Below, one piece after another: positions 22,753 to 30,721 of a DNA stretch of 39,884 bases. The notes under the pieces were generated by a model. The model was given only the letters and a program-made list of their open reading frames with translations, was not told where the DNA came from and searched no databases. The number at the start of each line of letters is the position of its first letter. Position 1 is the stretch's first letter. A program made the translations under genes and the position numbers. This stretch comes from Streptomyces zagrosensis (GTDB taxonomy: Bacteria; Actinomycetota; Actinomycetes; Streptomycetales; Streptomycetaceae): NCBI RefSeq assembly GCF_014203645.1, contig NZ_JACHJL010000035.1, positions 1 through 39,884 of the forward strand. The letters are read 5' to 3'.

Positions 22753-23964
22753 ATGTCACTCCGACGGGTAGTCATCACCGGCCTGGGGCCTGTGTCGAGC
22801 ATAGGGATCGGGGCGTCCGCTTACAGCGAGGGGCTGCGCGAGGGCGTCAACGGCGTCTCGCCGATCGCCTGCTTCGATCCCACTGGTTTCCCCTACATCA
22901 TGGCCGGCGAAGTCCACGCCTTCCGGCCAGAGAACATGGTCCGGCGGCTGTCTGTCGAGGAATGGGGCCGTACCAGCCTCTTCGCGGCGTCCGCGGCCCG
23001 CCTGGCGGTCGCGGACGCCGGGATCGACGAAGACGAACTGGCCGCCTCGCGCGCCGGATCGAGCATGGGCACCACCGGCGGCGAGTCGCAGGTGCTCGAA
23101 AAGCTCACCGGTGACTCGCTGACCGCGGGCATGGGCGGCCTGGACGCGAACCTGGTACGCCAGGTCTCCAGCGCCCGGCTGTCCCAGGCGGTCAACCGCG
23201 AACTGCGGCTCACCGGCGACGCCGTGACCTTGTCCACCGCCTGCTCTGCCAGCAACTACGCACTCGGTTACGCGTACGACCTGATCAGGACGGGCGAGGC
23301 GGACTACATGATCGCCGGCGGCGCGGACTCGGTCGGCCGCTGGTCGCACGCCGGGTTCTACCGGCTCGGCGCACTCACCGAGACGGCGTGCTCGCCCTTC
23401 GACAAGGACCGCTCCGGCATCATCACCGGTGAGGGCGGCGCGGCCATGTTCCTGGAGTCGCTGGAGTCGGCGCAGGCGCGCGGCGCCCGCATTCACGCCG
23501 AGGTCCTTGGCTACGGGCTCAATTGCGACGCCAACCACATGGTCGCTCCGAACCGGGACAGCATCGCCGAGTGCATGCGCATCGCGCACGCCAACTCGGG
23601 CGTCAAGGCTGAGGAAGTGGACTACATCTGCGCCCACGGCACCGGCACCCCGGCCAACGACTTCGTCGAGGCCAGCGCCGTGGTGGACGTCTTCGGTGAG
23701 AACGCGCCGCCGATCAGCTCCACCAAGTCGATGCTTGGCCACACCATGGGCGCCGCTTCGGGACTCGGCGCCATCGCGTCGGTGCTCGGCATCGCGGGCT
23801 CGTTCCTGCCGCCCACCATCAACTTCAAGACTCCGGACCCGGACATGCCCAAGATCGACTGTGTGCCCAACAAGGCACGCACCGCAGATGTGCGGATCGC
23901 GCAGGTCAACGGCTTCGCGTTCGGCGGCAACAACGCCATCGTGATGCTGGGGAGGCCCTCATGA
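22753..23964 (+). CDS. Type II PKS ketosynthase, KS2
   Basis: A 403-residue ketosynthase and the most canonical of the four. VVITGLGPVSSIG starts the fold; Cys164 in LSTACSASNYA is the nucleophile; HGTGTPANDFVEASA and MLGHTMGAASG supply the two His residues; FAFGGNNAIVML ends the protein. ATG 22753 is used, since an earlier in-frame ATG lies inside the ACP2 gene. The stop overlaps the CLF2 start. With CLF2 it is the best candidate for the main chain-extending synthase, using malonyl-ACP. Confidence 0.93.
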   Translation: MSLRRVVITGLGPVSSIGIGASAYSEGLREGVNGVSPIACFDPTGFPYIMAGEVHAFRPENMVRRLSVEEWGRTSLFAASAARLAVADAGIDEDELAASRAGSSMGTTGGESQVLEKLTGDSLTAGMGGLDANLVRQVSSARLSQAVNRELRLTGDAVTLSTACSASNYALGYAYDLIRTGEADYMIAGGADSVGRWSHAGFYRLGALTETACSPFDKDRSGIITGEGGAAMFLESLESAQARGARIHAEVLGYGLNCDANHMVAPNRDSIAECMRIAHANSGVKAEEVDYICAHGTGTPANDFVEASAVVDVFGENAPPISSTKSMLGHTMGAASGLGAIASVLGIAGSFLPPTINFKTPDPDMPKIDCVPNKARTADVRIAQVNGFAFGGNNAIVMLGRPS

Positions 23965-25133
23965 CGAGCGCTCCCGCAGCCGCCCCGGCGCCCGCAACCG
24001 CGGGCACCGGCACCTCGGCCCTGGCCATCACCGGCTTCGGAGTGCTCTCCGGCGCCGGCATCGGCCCCGAAGCGCTGGCGGCGGCGCTGACCGCCCCCGC
24101 CGCGCCGGTGGACGTCAGCGAGATGTTCGAGGAGGAGCTGCCGCGCAACGACGCGCACGCGCTCGTGGACTTCAAGGTCCGCGACCACCTCGGCCGCAAG
24201 GGCACCTCGTTCTTCGACCGCTCCACCTCGCTTGGCATGGTCGCCTGCAAGGAGGCGCTGGCCGACACCGGCCTGGAGATCACCGACGATAACCGGGCGC
24301 GGATCGGCATCACGCTTGGCACCACCGCCGGCAGCGCCAAGTCCACCAGCGACTACAGCAAAGACACCTTCATCCAGGACCGGCCCTACCTGGTCAACCC
24401 GCTGCTGTTCCCGAACGCCGTGATGAACTGTGCGGCCGGACAGTCGGGCATCAAGTTCCGGCTCCAGGGCCCCAACGCCACCATCGCCGGTGGCCCGATG
24501 GCCATGCTGAACGTGCTGCGCTACACCCGTAACCTCATCAACTGCGGTTACGCGGACGCGCTGCTCGCCGGCGCGGTCGAAGAGTTCAGCCCGCACTCGT
24601 CCTGGGCCGTGCACTACGCCCAGTCCGTCTTCGGCGGCGACGCGGCACCCGGTGAGGGTGCAGCCGTGTTCGTGGTCGAGAACGCGGACGCGGTACGGGC
24701 CGCGGGCCGCACCCCGGACGCCGAGGTGCTTTCCATCGAGGTCGGGGTCTTCGAACCCCCGGGCCCCGATGGGGAGTTCAGCCGAGGTCTTGGGCTGTGC
24801 ATCAGCCGCGCCCTGGAGCGGGCCGGCGTCACCGCGGCCGACATCACCACGGTGGCCACCGCCGCCAACGGAATGGCTCTGCTCGACGAGGCCGAGGAGC
24901 GCGCCATCGGCGCGGTTTTGGGCGAGGGCACCGCACGGCTGCGAGTCAAGGAGTCCACCGGCGAGGCGTTCAGCGCCTCCGGTGCCTTCCAACTCGCCGC
25001 CCTGCTCGCCCGGCACCGCGCGGAGCCCGCGCGGGACGGCGAACTGTCGCTGATCACCACGCGGTCCGCCGAAGGCGCGGCCGGAGCGGCCGTCGTCAGG
25101 GGGTGGAGTCGTGCCGGTGGCGATCACGGGTAG
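23961..25133 (+). CDS. Chain length factor partner, CLF2
   Basis: 390 residues, the closest in size to classical CLFs. After an Ala/Pro-rich leader (residues 1-20) the fold begins ALAITGFGVLSG. GPNATIAGGPMAMLNVLRY stands where ketosynthases have DTACSSS, so the Cys is replaced by Gly and no condensation is possible alone. The His motifs are also lost (ATAANGMALLDEAEE; VKESTGEAFSAS). It forms a heterodimer with KS2, supported by the ATGA overlap, and overlaps KS3 by 23 bases at its end. Confidence 0.9.
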   Translation: MTSAPAAAPAPATAGTGTSALAITGFGVLSGAGIGPEALAAALTAPAAPVDVSEMFEEELPRNDAHALVDFKVRDHLGRKGTSFFDRSTSLGMVACKEALADTGLEITDDNRARIGITLGTTAGSAKSTSDYSKDTFIQDRPYLVNPLLFPNAVMNCAAGQSGIKFRLQGPNATIAGGPMAMLNVLRYTRNLINCGYADALLAGAVEEFSPHSSWAVHYAQSVFGGDAAPGEGAAVFVVENADAVRAAGRTPDAEVLSIEVGVFEPPGPDGEFSRGLGLCISRALERAGVTAADITTVATAANGMALLDEAEERAIGAVLGEGTARLRVKESTGEAFSASGAFQLAALLARHRAEPARDGELSLITTRSAEGAAGAAVVRGWSRAGGDHG

Positions 25134-26385
25134 CTCCATGGTGAGCTGCCTCGGCGATCTCGACGCCACGTTCGACGCGCTGGTCGCCGGGCGCAGCGGG
25201 GCCTCCCCGCTGCGCCTTGGCGACCCCGCCAAGCTGAACGTCACCCATGGGTACAGCATCGACGCCGACACCGAGCGCAGCTACCGCGCCGGCGCCGTCA
25301 AAAGTGCTGTCGGCGTCGCTAGCACTCACAGTGCTGCCGGCGCTGCCGGCACTGCCGGCACTGTCAGCACTGTCAGCACTGCCGATGCATGTGACGCTGA
25401 TGGTGCGTACGGGATCGGCGAGGATGTGCGGCTCGCCGGCCGGTGGGTGGCCACGGCCATCGCCAAGGCGCTCGCCGAATCCGGGGTTGACCCCGACACC
25501 AGCCGGGTCTCGGTCATCGTCGGTACCGGGCTGCGCGAGTTGCGCGCCGTGGAGCAGTGGCACGGCGACGCCGCCGCGCTGCGGCTGGCGCAGCTCCACT
25601 TCAACGAGGCCGTGCGCTCGGTTGCGCCAGGCGTCACCGAGGTGCACACCCTCGCCAACGCCTGTGCCGCCTCCGGTTACGCGCTGGCGCTCGCCGCCGA
25701 CCTGCTCGACCTCGGTGAGGCTGACGCGGTGGTGGTCGCCGGCTGCGACACCATGACCGAGTCCATGCTCACCATGATCGGCCGCGTGGGCACCACCACG
25801 GCCGAGACCGTACGCCCCTTCGACGCCGACCGCGACGGGGTGCTGCTCGGCGAGGGCGCTGTCGCCGTGGTGCTCGAACTGCCCACTGACAAGCCCGCGT
25901 TCGGGTTGATTCGGGGCGTCGGCATCGGCTGCGACGCGTATCACGAGACCGCCCCCGATCCCGATGGCATCGTGGCCACGATGCACGACGCGCACCAGCG
26001 CGCCGGCATCGCTCCCGGCGACATCGATCTGATCGTGGCGCACGGCACCGCCACCGCGCTCAACGACCCGACCGAAGCCACCGCGCTGCACCAGGTCTTC
26101 GGCGGGTTGCCGGCAGACCAGGCGCCAGCCGTCACCGCCATCAAGGGCGCCATCGGGCACACCTCGGGTGGCGCCGCCCTCATGAGCGTGCTCGTCGCCT
26201 GCCAGACGATGCGTACCGGCACCGTGCCGCCCGTCACCGGGCTGCGCACCGCGATCGCCGAGGCCGAGAAGCTGGCCATGGTCTGCGGTGCGCCGCTGGC
26301 CATCCGACCCCGGCTGGCGCAGATCAACGCGTTCGGCTTCGGCGGAGTGAACGCCGTGACGATCGTGGAGGCCGTCGATGCCTGA
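25111..26385 (+). CDS. Type II PKS ketosynthase, KS3, with low-complexity insertion
   Basis: 424 residues. The fold starts AITGSSMVSCLG. The nucleophile Cys185 lies in TLANACAASGYALAL; the His residues are in VAHGTATALNDPTEA and AIGHTSGGAAL; FGFGGVNAVTIVEA closes it. Residues about 62-95 are an insertion of Ser/Ala/Gly/Thr/Val repeats (GTAGTVSTVST) encoded by imperfect nine-base repeats, in a position that should be a surface loop. The GTG at 25111 is inside the end of CLF2. The catalytic residues look intact, so it is probably active with CLF3. Confidence 0.9.
   Translation: MPVAITGSSMVSCLGDLDATFDALVAGRSGASPLRLGDPAKLNVTHGYSIDADTERSYRAGAVKSAVGVASTHSAAGAAGTAGTVSTVSTADACDADGAYGIGEDVRLAGRWVATAIAKALAESGVDPDTSRVSVIVGTGLRELRAVEQWHGDAAALRLAQLHFNEAVRSVAPGVTEVHTLANACAASGYALALAADLLDLGEADAVVVAGCDTMTESMLTMIGRVGTTTAETVRPFDADRDGVLLGEGAVAVVLELPTDKPAFGLIRGVGIGCDAYHETAPDPDGIVATMHDAHQRAGIAPGDIDLIVAHGTATALNDPTEATALHQVFGGLPADQAPAVTAIKGAIGHTSGGAALMSVLVACQTMRTGTVPPVTGLRTAIAEAEKLAMVCGAPLAIRPRLAQINAFGFGGVNAVTIVEAVDA
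25302..25383. repeat. Imperfect 9-bp repeats inside KS3
   Basis: Nine-base units such as GCCGGCACT and GTCAGCACT recur, with related AGTGCTGCC and AGTGCTGTC words at the 5' end. The period keeps the reading frame and encodes the Ala-Gly-Thr/Val-Ser-Thr insertion of KS3. Confidence 0.75.
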
Positions 26386-27346
26386 GATCCGCAAGGCCGA
26401 TCAGCGGCTGGCGGTGGGCGGCTGGGCCGTGCACGTGCCGGGGCTGGCCGCCACCGACCTGCCGGGCTCGCCCGCTGAGCCCGCCTGCCTGCCGGTCGAT
26501 GCCAAGGATGTCCTTGGCCGTAAGGGGCTGCTCGGCAAGGAACCGTCCACCCGACTTGCCCTGTGCGCCGTGCACCGGGTGCTCGGGCTGCCGCCGGGCA
26601 AGCTGGCCGAGCCACTGCCGTACGCACCGGGCACCGCCGTCGTCGTCGCCTCCAACCTCGGCAACGTCGAGACGGTGTGCACGGTCTTGGACGACATGCG
26701 CGAGCGCGGCGGCACGGCAGTGAGTCCGATGGACGCACCCAACGCCTCCAGCAACGTCATCGCCTCATCGCTCGCCATCCGCTACGGCTTCAACGGCCCG
26801 AACCTGGCCGTGTGTTCCGGCGCCACCGCTGGGCTCGACGCCGTGCGGCTGGCCCGGCTGCTGATCCTCGGGGGGCGCGCCGAGCGTGCCGTCGTGGTGG
26901 GCGTCGAGCCCGCCGACCCGATCGCCCGCGGCCTGGCCGCGCTGCGTCCGGGCTCGCCCGGTGAGTTGATCGCCGGCGCCGGCGTCGTGCTGCTCGGGCT
27001 GCCCGGCGCATGGCCGTGGGACACCGGCATCGAGTGCGGCCCCGTGGTACGCCACGGTGCGTCGCGCCCCGCCGTCACACCCCCGCTCGCCGACGCGCTG
27101 GTCGGCGAGTTCTACGGGGCGGCCGGTGTGGTGCGCCTTGCTGCCGCCGCTGCCACGATCGCTGCGGCACCCACCACCGAGGCAGCCGCTGACGCCGCCA
27201 ACTCGGCGCGCTACACCGTCAGTTGCGGTGACGCCGACGACGGCTGGCTGACCGTGGACGTCAGTGCCGCCGCCGACCGGGCCGCGTCCGGCGAGACAGC
27301 CGGTGCGGCAGCCCGTACGGCGGTCAGTGCGGGGGCCGCATCATGA
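26378..27346 (+). CDS. Short chain length factor partner, CLF3
   Basis: 322 residues, unusually short for a CLF. VVVASNLGNVETVCTVLDDM and ASSNVIASSLAIRYGFNGPN are core ketosynthase strands and helices. Aligned from Gly-Pro-Asn, the nucleophile position falls in AVCSGATAGLDAV on an Ala; the nearby Cys is three residues early, so it is not catalytic. The C-terminal domain is reduced to LVGEFYGAAGVVRLAAAAA and a tail of Ala/Asp-rich sequence. ATG 26378 overlaps KS3 by eight bases. It is probably the KS3 partner, with a pocket unlike the others. Confidence 0.8.
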   Translation: MPEIRKADQRLAVGGWAVHVPGLAATDLPGSPAEPACLPVDAKDVLGRKGLLGKEPSTRLALCAVHRVLGLPPGKLAEPLPYAPGTAVVVASNLGNVETVCTVLDDMRERGGTAVSPMDAPNASSNVIASSLAIRYGFNGPNLAVCSGATAGLDAVRLARLLILGGRAERAVVVGVEPADPIARGLAALRPGSPGELIAGAGVVLLGLPGAWPWDTGIECGPVVRHGASRPAVTPPLADALVGEFYGAAGVVRLAAAAATIAAAPTTEAAADAANSARYTVSCGDADDGWLTVDVSAAADRAASGETAGAAARTAVSAGAAS

Positions 27347-29124
27347 GCCGCGGACTCGACGGCTGGACGCTGATCGCCTCGGACGGGCCGCTCCAGGTGT
27401 GGCGCGGTCCCGGCGAGGGGCCCGCCCTGGTGGCCGCGCACGGCATCGAGGACTCCTGGAAGAACTGGCGGGAGTTGACGAGCCGGATTCCCGGTTACAC
27501 CCCGTACGCCCTGCAACTGCCGTGGCACGGCGGCAACACCTACGAGTGGCCGGCGGGCGGCGGACCGGCCGACTGGCTGCGGCGGGCGCTCGCGCTCGTA
27601 CCGGAGCCGCCCAAGGTGCTCGTTGGGCACTCGTTCGGCGCCAACGCCATCTTGGAGCACCTGTCCACGGTGGACGGGGACCCGGGCTTGGACGCCGTAC
27701 TGCTGGTCGCGCCGTTCTACCGGCCCGCCGACTTCTCGCTGTCCGAGCAGCTACGGCTGCGCTCGCTGGCCGCCTTCCGCCGCGTCCTGTCGGATGGCCT
27801 GCGGGTTTCGCTCGGCGCCGGCAAGATCTCGCGGATGGACCCCGAGGTGCTGTCCCTCATGGAGCACAAGCTCGTTGAGCGGGCCGTGCCAGCCGGGTTC
27901 CCCGTCTTCTACGCCGCGTTCGAGGCGTCGGGCCTGCATGACCTGTCCCGCATCACGGTTCCCACGCTCGTCCTGGTGGGCCGGGGCGACGAGGGCATGA
28001 CGCCGATGCGGGCCGCCGCCTTGGACCGGGCAATGCCCGCCGCGACGCTGCGCATCAGGCCGGACTACGGCCATTTCTGCCATCTGGACCAGGTCGAGGA
28101 CATGAGCGCGGTAACCGCTGCCTTCCTCAGTGACCCCCGGTCCGCTGCCGACTCTCCTGAAGGAGGAACACCTGTGACCGAACTGCTCGACGGTCAGCCG
28201 ACCAGCTATGTCGGCTCGCCGCGCTACGAGGGCGCCAACATCCGGACCTGGATCGGGTTCAAGCACTTCATGTACCTGGTCGAGGAGGGGGTGCTCCAGT
28301 ACTTCCGCGACCGCGGCGTGGGCGCCCGTGAGATCTACCACCGCTACGGCCTCGGCCTGGAAATAGTGGACTCCTCCGTACAGCTTCCGGTGGCCCTTGA
28401 GGCCGAGGAGCAGGTGTACGCGACCGTCGTGTCCGCCAAGGCCAAGCCGGGCCAGGGCGCACCGTTCACCGTGACCCTCACCGTCGAGCGCGACGGCGAG
28501 ACGGTGACCACGCTCAAGGGCAAGGTCCGCGTCGCGCTGGTGACCGTCAAGGACGGCTCGGGCAGCGAGCCCATACCGTCCATCCTGGAGCCCTACGTGG
28601 TGCCGGACGTGTCGGCGCTGACCAACTCCGCCAAGCAGACGCTGACCATCGCCGACGGCCAAAGCGTCGCCGATGTGCTCGCCCCCGAGGGCTCGAACGC
28701 CTACCTGTGGGACTGGCGCGCCCCGTACTACTACTGCCACTTCTCCGACCGGCTCCAGCACTCCGCGTACATCCGCACCATGGAAGAGGTCGTGGACCGC
28801 TTCTTGGCCGACAAGAACCTGGCCGTGGGCACGCTGCTCGATGAGCGCGGCTGGATTCCCGTGGTCTCGCGCGCCCGGGTGCAGATGGTGTCCGACATTT
28901 ACATGGAGGAGACGGTGCACACCGTCTTCACTGTTGAGGACATCCTCAAGGACACCATGTACACGGCGCGGATGGACTGCTTCGTCCGCCGCGGCGACAC
29001 CCTGGAGCTGGCCGCGACCGGCACCATCATGCACGGCTACGCGATCAGCCGTGGCGAGAAGGCCGGCACGGTCGCCGTCTTGGACGAGGCCACCCAAAAG
29101 ACGCTGCTCGGCGGTGCCGCGTGA
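27343..29124 (+). CDS. Alpha/beta hydrolase fused to double-hotdog thioesterase-like domain
   Basis: 593 residues in one frame. Residues 1-277 form an alpha/beta hydrolase: AAHGIEDSW oxyanion loop, nucleophile Ser97 in VGHSFGAN, Asp216 in GRGDEG, His244 in YGHFCH. Residues 278-593 form two hotdog domains of 4HBT/acyl-ACP thioesterase type (GFKHFMYLVEEGVLQYF and CHFSDRLQHSAYIRTMEEV). At the junction, AAGGAGG lies shortly before an in-frame GTG at 28174, so the hotdog part can also be made alone. The hydrolase half is a paralog of the free-standing hydrolase at 34014, which ends at the equivalent point. Likely roles are release or editing of the polyene chain. Confidence 0.8.
   Translation: MSRGLDGWTLIASDGPLQVWRGPGEGPALVAAHGIEDSWKNWRELTSRIPGYTPYALQLPWHGGNTYEWPAGGGPADWLRRALALVPEPPKVLVGHSFGANAILEHLSTVDGDPGLDAVLLVAPFYRPADFSLSEQLRLRSLAAFRRVLSDGLRVSLGAGKISRMDPEVLSLMEHKLVERAVPAGFPVFYAAFEASGLHDLSRITVPTLVLVGRGDEGMTPMRAAALDRAMPAATLRIRPDYGHFCHLDQVEDMSAVTAAFLSDPRSAADSPEGGTPVTELLDGQPTSYVGSPRYEGANIRTWIGFKHFMYLVEEGVLQYFRDRGVGAREIYHRYGLGLEIVDSSVQLPVALEAEEQVYATVVSAKAKPGQGAPFTVTLTVERDGETVTTLKGKVRVALVTVKDGSGSEPIPSILEPYVVPDVSALTNSAKQTLTIADGQSVADVLAPEGSNAYLWDWRAPYYYCHFSDRLQHSAYIRTMEEVVDRFLADKNLAVGTLLDERGWIPVVSRARVQMVSDIYMEETVHTVFTVEDILKDTMYTARMDCFVRRGDTLELAATGTIMHGYAISRGEKAGTVAVLDEATQKTLLGGAA
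28162..28176 (+). promoter_or_regulatory. Internal ribosome binding site and GTG start within the fusion gene
   Basis: GGAGG within AAGGAGGAACACCTGTG lies seven bases before an in-frame GTG (28174), exactly at the boundary between hydrolase and hotdog domains. It could drive separate translation of a 316-residue double-hotdog protein. Confidence 0.6.
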
Positions 29125-29759
29125 AGAAGCCGCCGCGCCTGTACTTCTCGCTGCGTTCGCCGTTCAGTTGGATGGCCGTCCGGCAGCTCGAAGAGCGCCT
29201 GCCCAACGCCCAGGACATCATCGAGTACATCCCGTTCTTCGAGCCCGACGCGATCAGCATCGGCGCGCTTGAGGAACAGGGTGGCGAGTTCCACTACGTG
29301 GCGATGAGCAAGGCCAAGCACCTCTACATCCTCAACGACACCAAGCGCCTGTCCCAGAAGTTCGGCTACCCGATGAAGTGGCCGATCGACAAGGGCGACG
29401 AGTGGTGGGAGCTGCCGCACCTGGCCTGGATCAAGGCCAAGGAGCTGGGCGTACACCGCGAGTACTACACCGCGGCGATGGCCGCCCGCTGGGAGCGCGG
29501 CGAGGACATCTGCGACCGCGACACGCTGCGCAAGGTGTGCGCCGACGCCGGACTCGACGCCGAGGCGCTCACCGGCGCCCCCGAGGAGCCGCACATCCGC
29601 GAGGCGGGTGTGAAGGCCCTGATGAACGTGTACGAGGACGACATCTTCGGCGTCCCGTACTTCAAGGTCGGTCGGCACCGCTTTTGGGGCCTGGACCGGC
29701 TGGATGACTTCCTGACCACCCTCGATGAGGCGCTGGCAATCGCCGCCGCCAAGGCGTGA
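29121..29759 (+). CDS. DsbA-family/HCCA-isomerase-like protein
   Basis: 212 residues with a thioredoxin fold carrying a helical insertion, as in 2-hydroxychromene-2-carboxylate isomerase. LYFSLRSPFSWMAVRQLEER puts Ser, not CxxC, at the active site; KLINT-type loops are absent, and GVPYFKVGRHRFWGLDRLDDF gives the cis-Pro and final helix. HCCA-like proteins isomerise double bonds with the help of a thiol such as glutathione, which here could be mycothiol or a protein thiol. Related DsbA-like isomerases occur in cinnamoyl-forming type II PKS clusters, where a cis bond permits ring closure. The GTG overlaps the previous stop (GTGA). Confidence 0.8.
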   Translation: MKKPPRLYFSLRSPFSWMAVRQLEERLPNAQDIIEYIPFFEPDAISIGALEEQGGEFHYVAMSKAKHLYILNDTKRLSQKFGYPMKWPIDKGDEWWELPHLAWIKAKELGVHREYYTAAMAARWERGEDICDRDTLRKVCADAGLDAEALTGAPEEPHIREAGVKALMNVYEDDIFGVPYFKVGRHRFWGLDRLDDFLTTLDEALAIAAAKA

Positions 29760-29772
29760 AGGAGAGCGTGAC

Positions 29773-29919
29773 ATGACCACCCTCAGCACCGAGCCGCAGA
29801 CCGAGAACTACCCGCTGGTGGACTCCGAGTGGGGCCCCGACACGCTCGCGGACATCCCCGCCGAGCTGATCGAGCGCCACGGCGCCATGGACCACGACAC
29901 CGCGGGCGGCTGCGGCTGA
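29773..29919 (+). CDS. 48-residue peptide ending in Gly-Gly-Cys-Gly
   Basis: A small acidic peptide starting MTTLSTEPQTENYPLVDSE, with WGPDTLADIPAELIERHG in the middle and AGGCG at the very end. AAGGAGA lies eight bases upstream of the ATG, a better ribosome binding site than most genes here, and the peptide sits between the isomerase and ketoreductase genes in the same direction, so it is likely real. The C-terminal GG plus two residues recalls sulfur-carrier proteins such as QbsE, which are trimmed to GG, but at 48 residues it is too short for a normal beta-grasp fold. A RiPP precursor is the other option; no modifying enzyme is seen nearby. Confidence 0.6.
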   Translation: MTTLSTEPQTENYPLVDSEWGPDTLADIPAELIERHGAMDHDTAGGCG

Positions 29920-29962
29920 CGCCGTGGCCCCACTCATCGCATAACAGGGGAAGGACAGCCCA

Positions 29963-30721
29963 GTGACCGAGACCGGGACCGACACCGAGCGCCGGATGGC
30001 CATCGTCACCGGCGGCTCGCGCGGCATCGGCCGCGCCACCGCCGTACAACTGGCCGCAGACGGCTACGACATCGCGTTTTGTTACCGCAGCGGCACCGAA
30101 GCGGCGGCCGAGACCGAAAAGCTCATTCGTGAACACGGCGCGCAGGTCTACCACGCGCCGTGTGACGTGTCCGACTACGACGCGGTACAGGCGTTCGTCA
30201 AGGACGCCAAGGCCCACCTCGGCCCGGTCTGCGTCCTCGTCAACTCCGCGGGCATCGTCAAGGACAACCCGATGGTGCTGATGCCCCCGGAGGACTGGAC
30301 GGCCGTCATTGAGACCAACCTCAACGGCACCTTCAACTTCTGCCGCTCGGTGGTCTTCGACTACATGAAGGCCAAGGCCGGCGTCATCGTCAACATGTCC
30401 TCCATCTCGGGGGTCTACGGGCACGCCACGCAGTCCAACTACTCGGCGTCCAAGGCCGGTATCCAGGGCATGAGCAAGTCGCTGGCCAAGGAGGTTGCCG
30501 GGTACGGCATCCGGGTCAACGTCGTCGCGCCCGGCTTCATCGAGACCGACATGACCGAGGCGCTGCCGGAGAAGATCCGCGCCCAGGCTCTGAAGTCCAT
30601 CCCGATGAAGCGCTACGGCGGCGCCGACGAGGTCGCCGAGCTGGTGTCCTTCCTGGTCTCCGACCGTGCCAGGTACATCACCGGCGAGGTCATCGAGATC
30701 GACGGCGGAGTGTCGCTGTGA
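29963..30721 (+). CDS. 3-ketoacyl-ACP reductase (FabG-type KR)
   Basis: A 252-residue classical SDR. AIVTGGSRGIGRATAV binds NADPH; NSAGIVKDNPMVLM follows; Ser, Tyr and Lys of the triad are in NMSSISGVYG and NYSASKAGIQ; APGFIETDMTEALP and ITGEVIEIDGGVSL finish the FabG pattern. It reduces the 3-keto group after each extension, before dehydration to the conjugated double bond. It is the only KR in the PKS segment, so all KS/CLF pairs must share it. GGGGAAGGA lies upstream of the GTG, and its stop overlaps the following hotdog gene. Confidence 0.93.
   Translation: MTETGTDTERRMAIVTGGSRGIGRATAVQLAADGYDIAFCYRSGTEAAAETEKLIREHGAQVYHAPCDVSDYDAVQAFVKDAKAHLGPVCVLVNSAGIVKDNPMVLMPPEDWTAVIETNLNGTFNFCRSVVFDYMKAKAGVIVNMSSISGVYGHATQSNYSASKAGIQGMSKSLAKEVAGYGIRVNVVAPGFIETDMTEALPEKIRAQALKSIPMKRYGGADEVAELVSFLVSDRARYITGEVIEIDGGVSL

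Noticed and set aside
20891..25271. Very long minus-strand open frames opposite the PKS genes (for example 20891-22105 and 23622-25271)
   Set aside because: They lie opposite strongly supported ketosynthase, CLF and dehydratase genes, have shadow composition rich in Arg, Gly, His and Val, and no family motifs; typical of high-GC DNA.
26378..27346. CLF3 as an active ketosynthase because of the Cys in AVCSGATAG
   Set aside because: Aligned from Gly-Pro-Asn, this Cys is three residues before the nucleophile position, which is Ala, and the His motifs are absent.
29773..29919. Lanthipeptide or mycofactocin-type precursor
   Set aside because: Only one Cys, no Ser/Thr-rich core, no IDGMCGVY-like end, and no lanthionine synthetase or radical SAM enzyme in the window; kept only as an open question.
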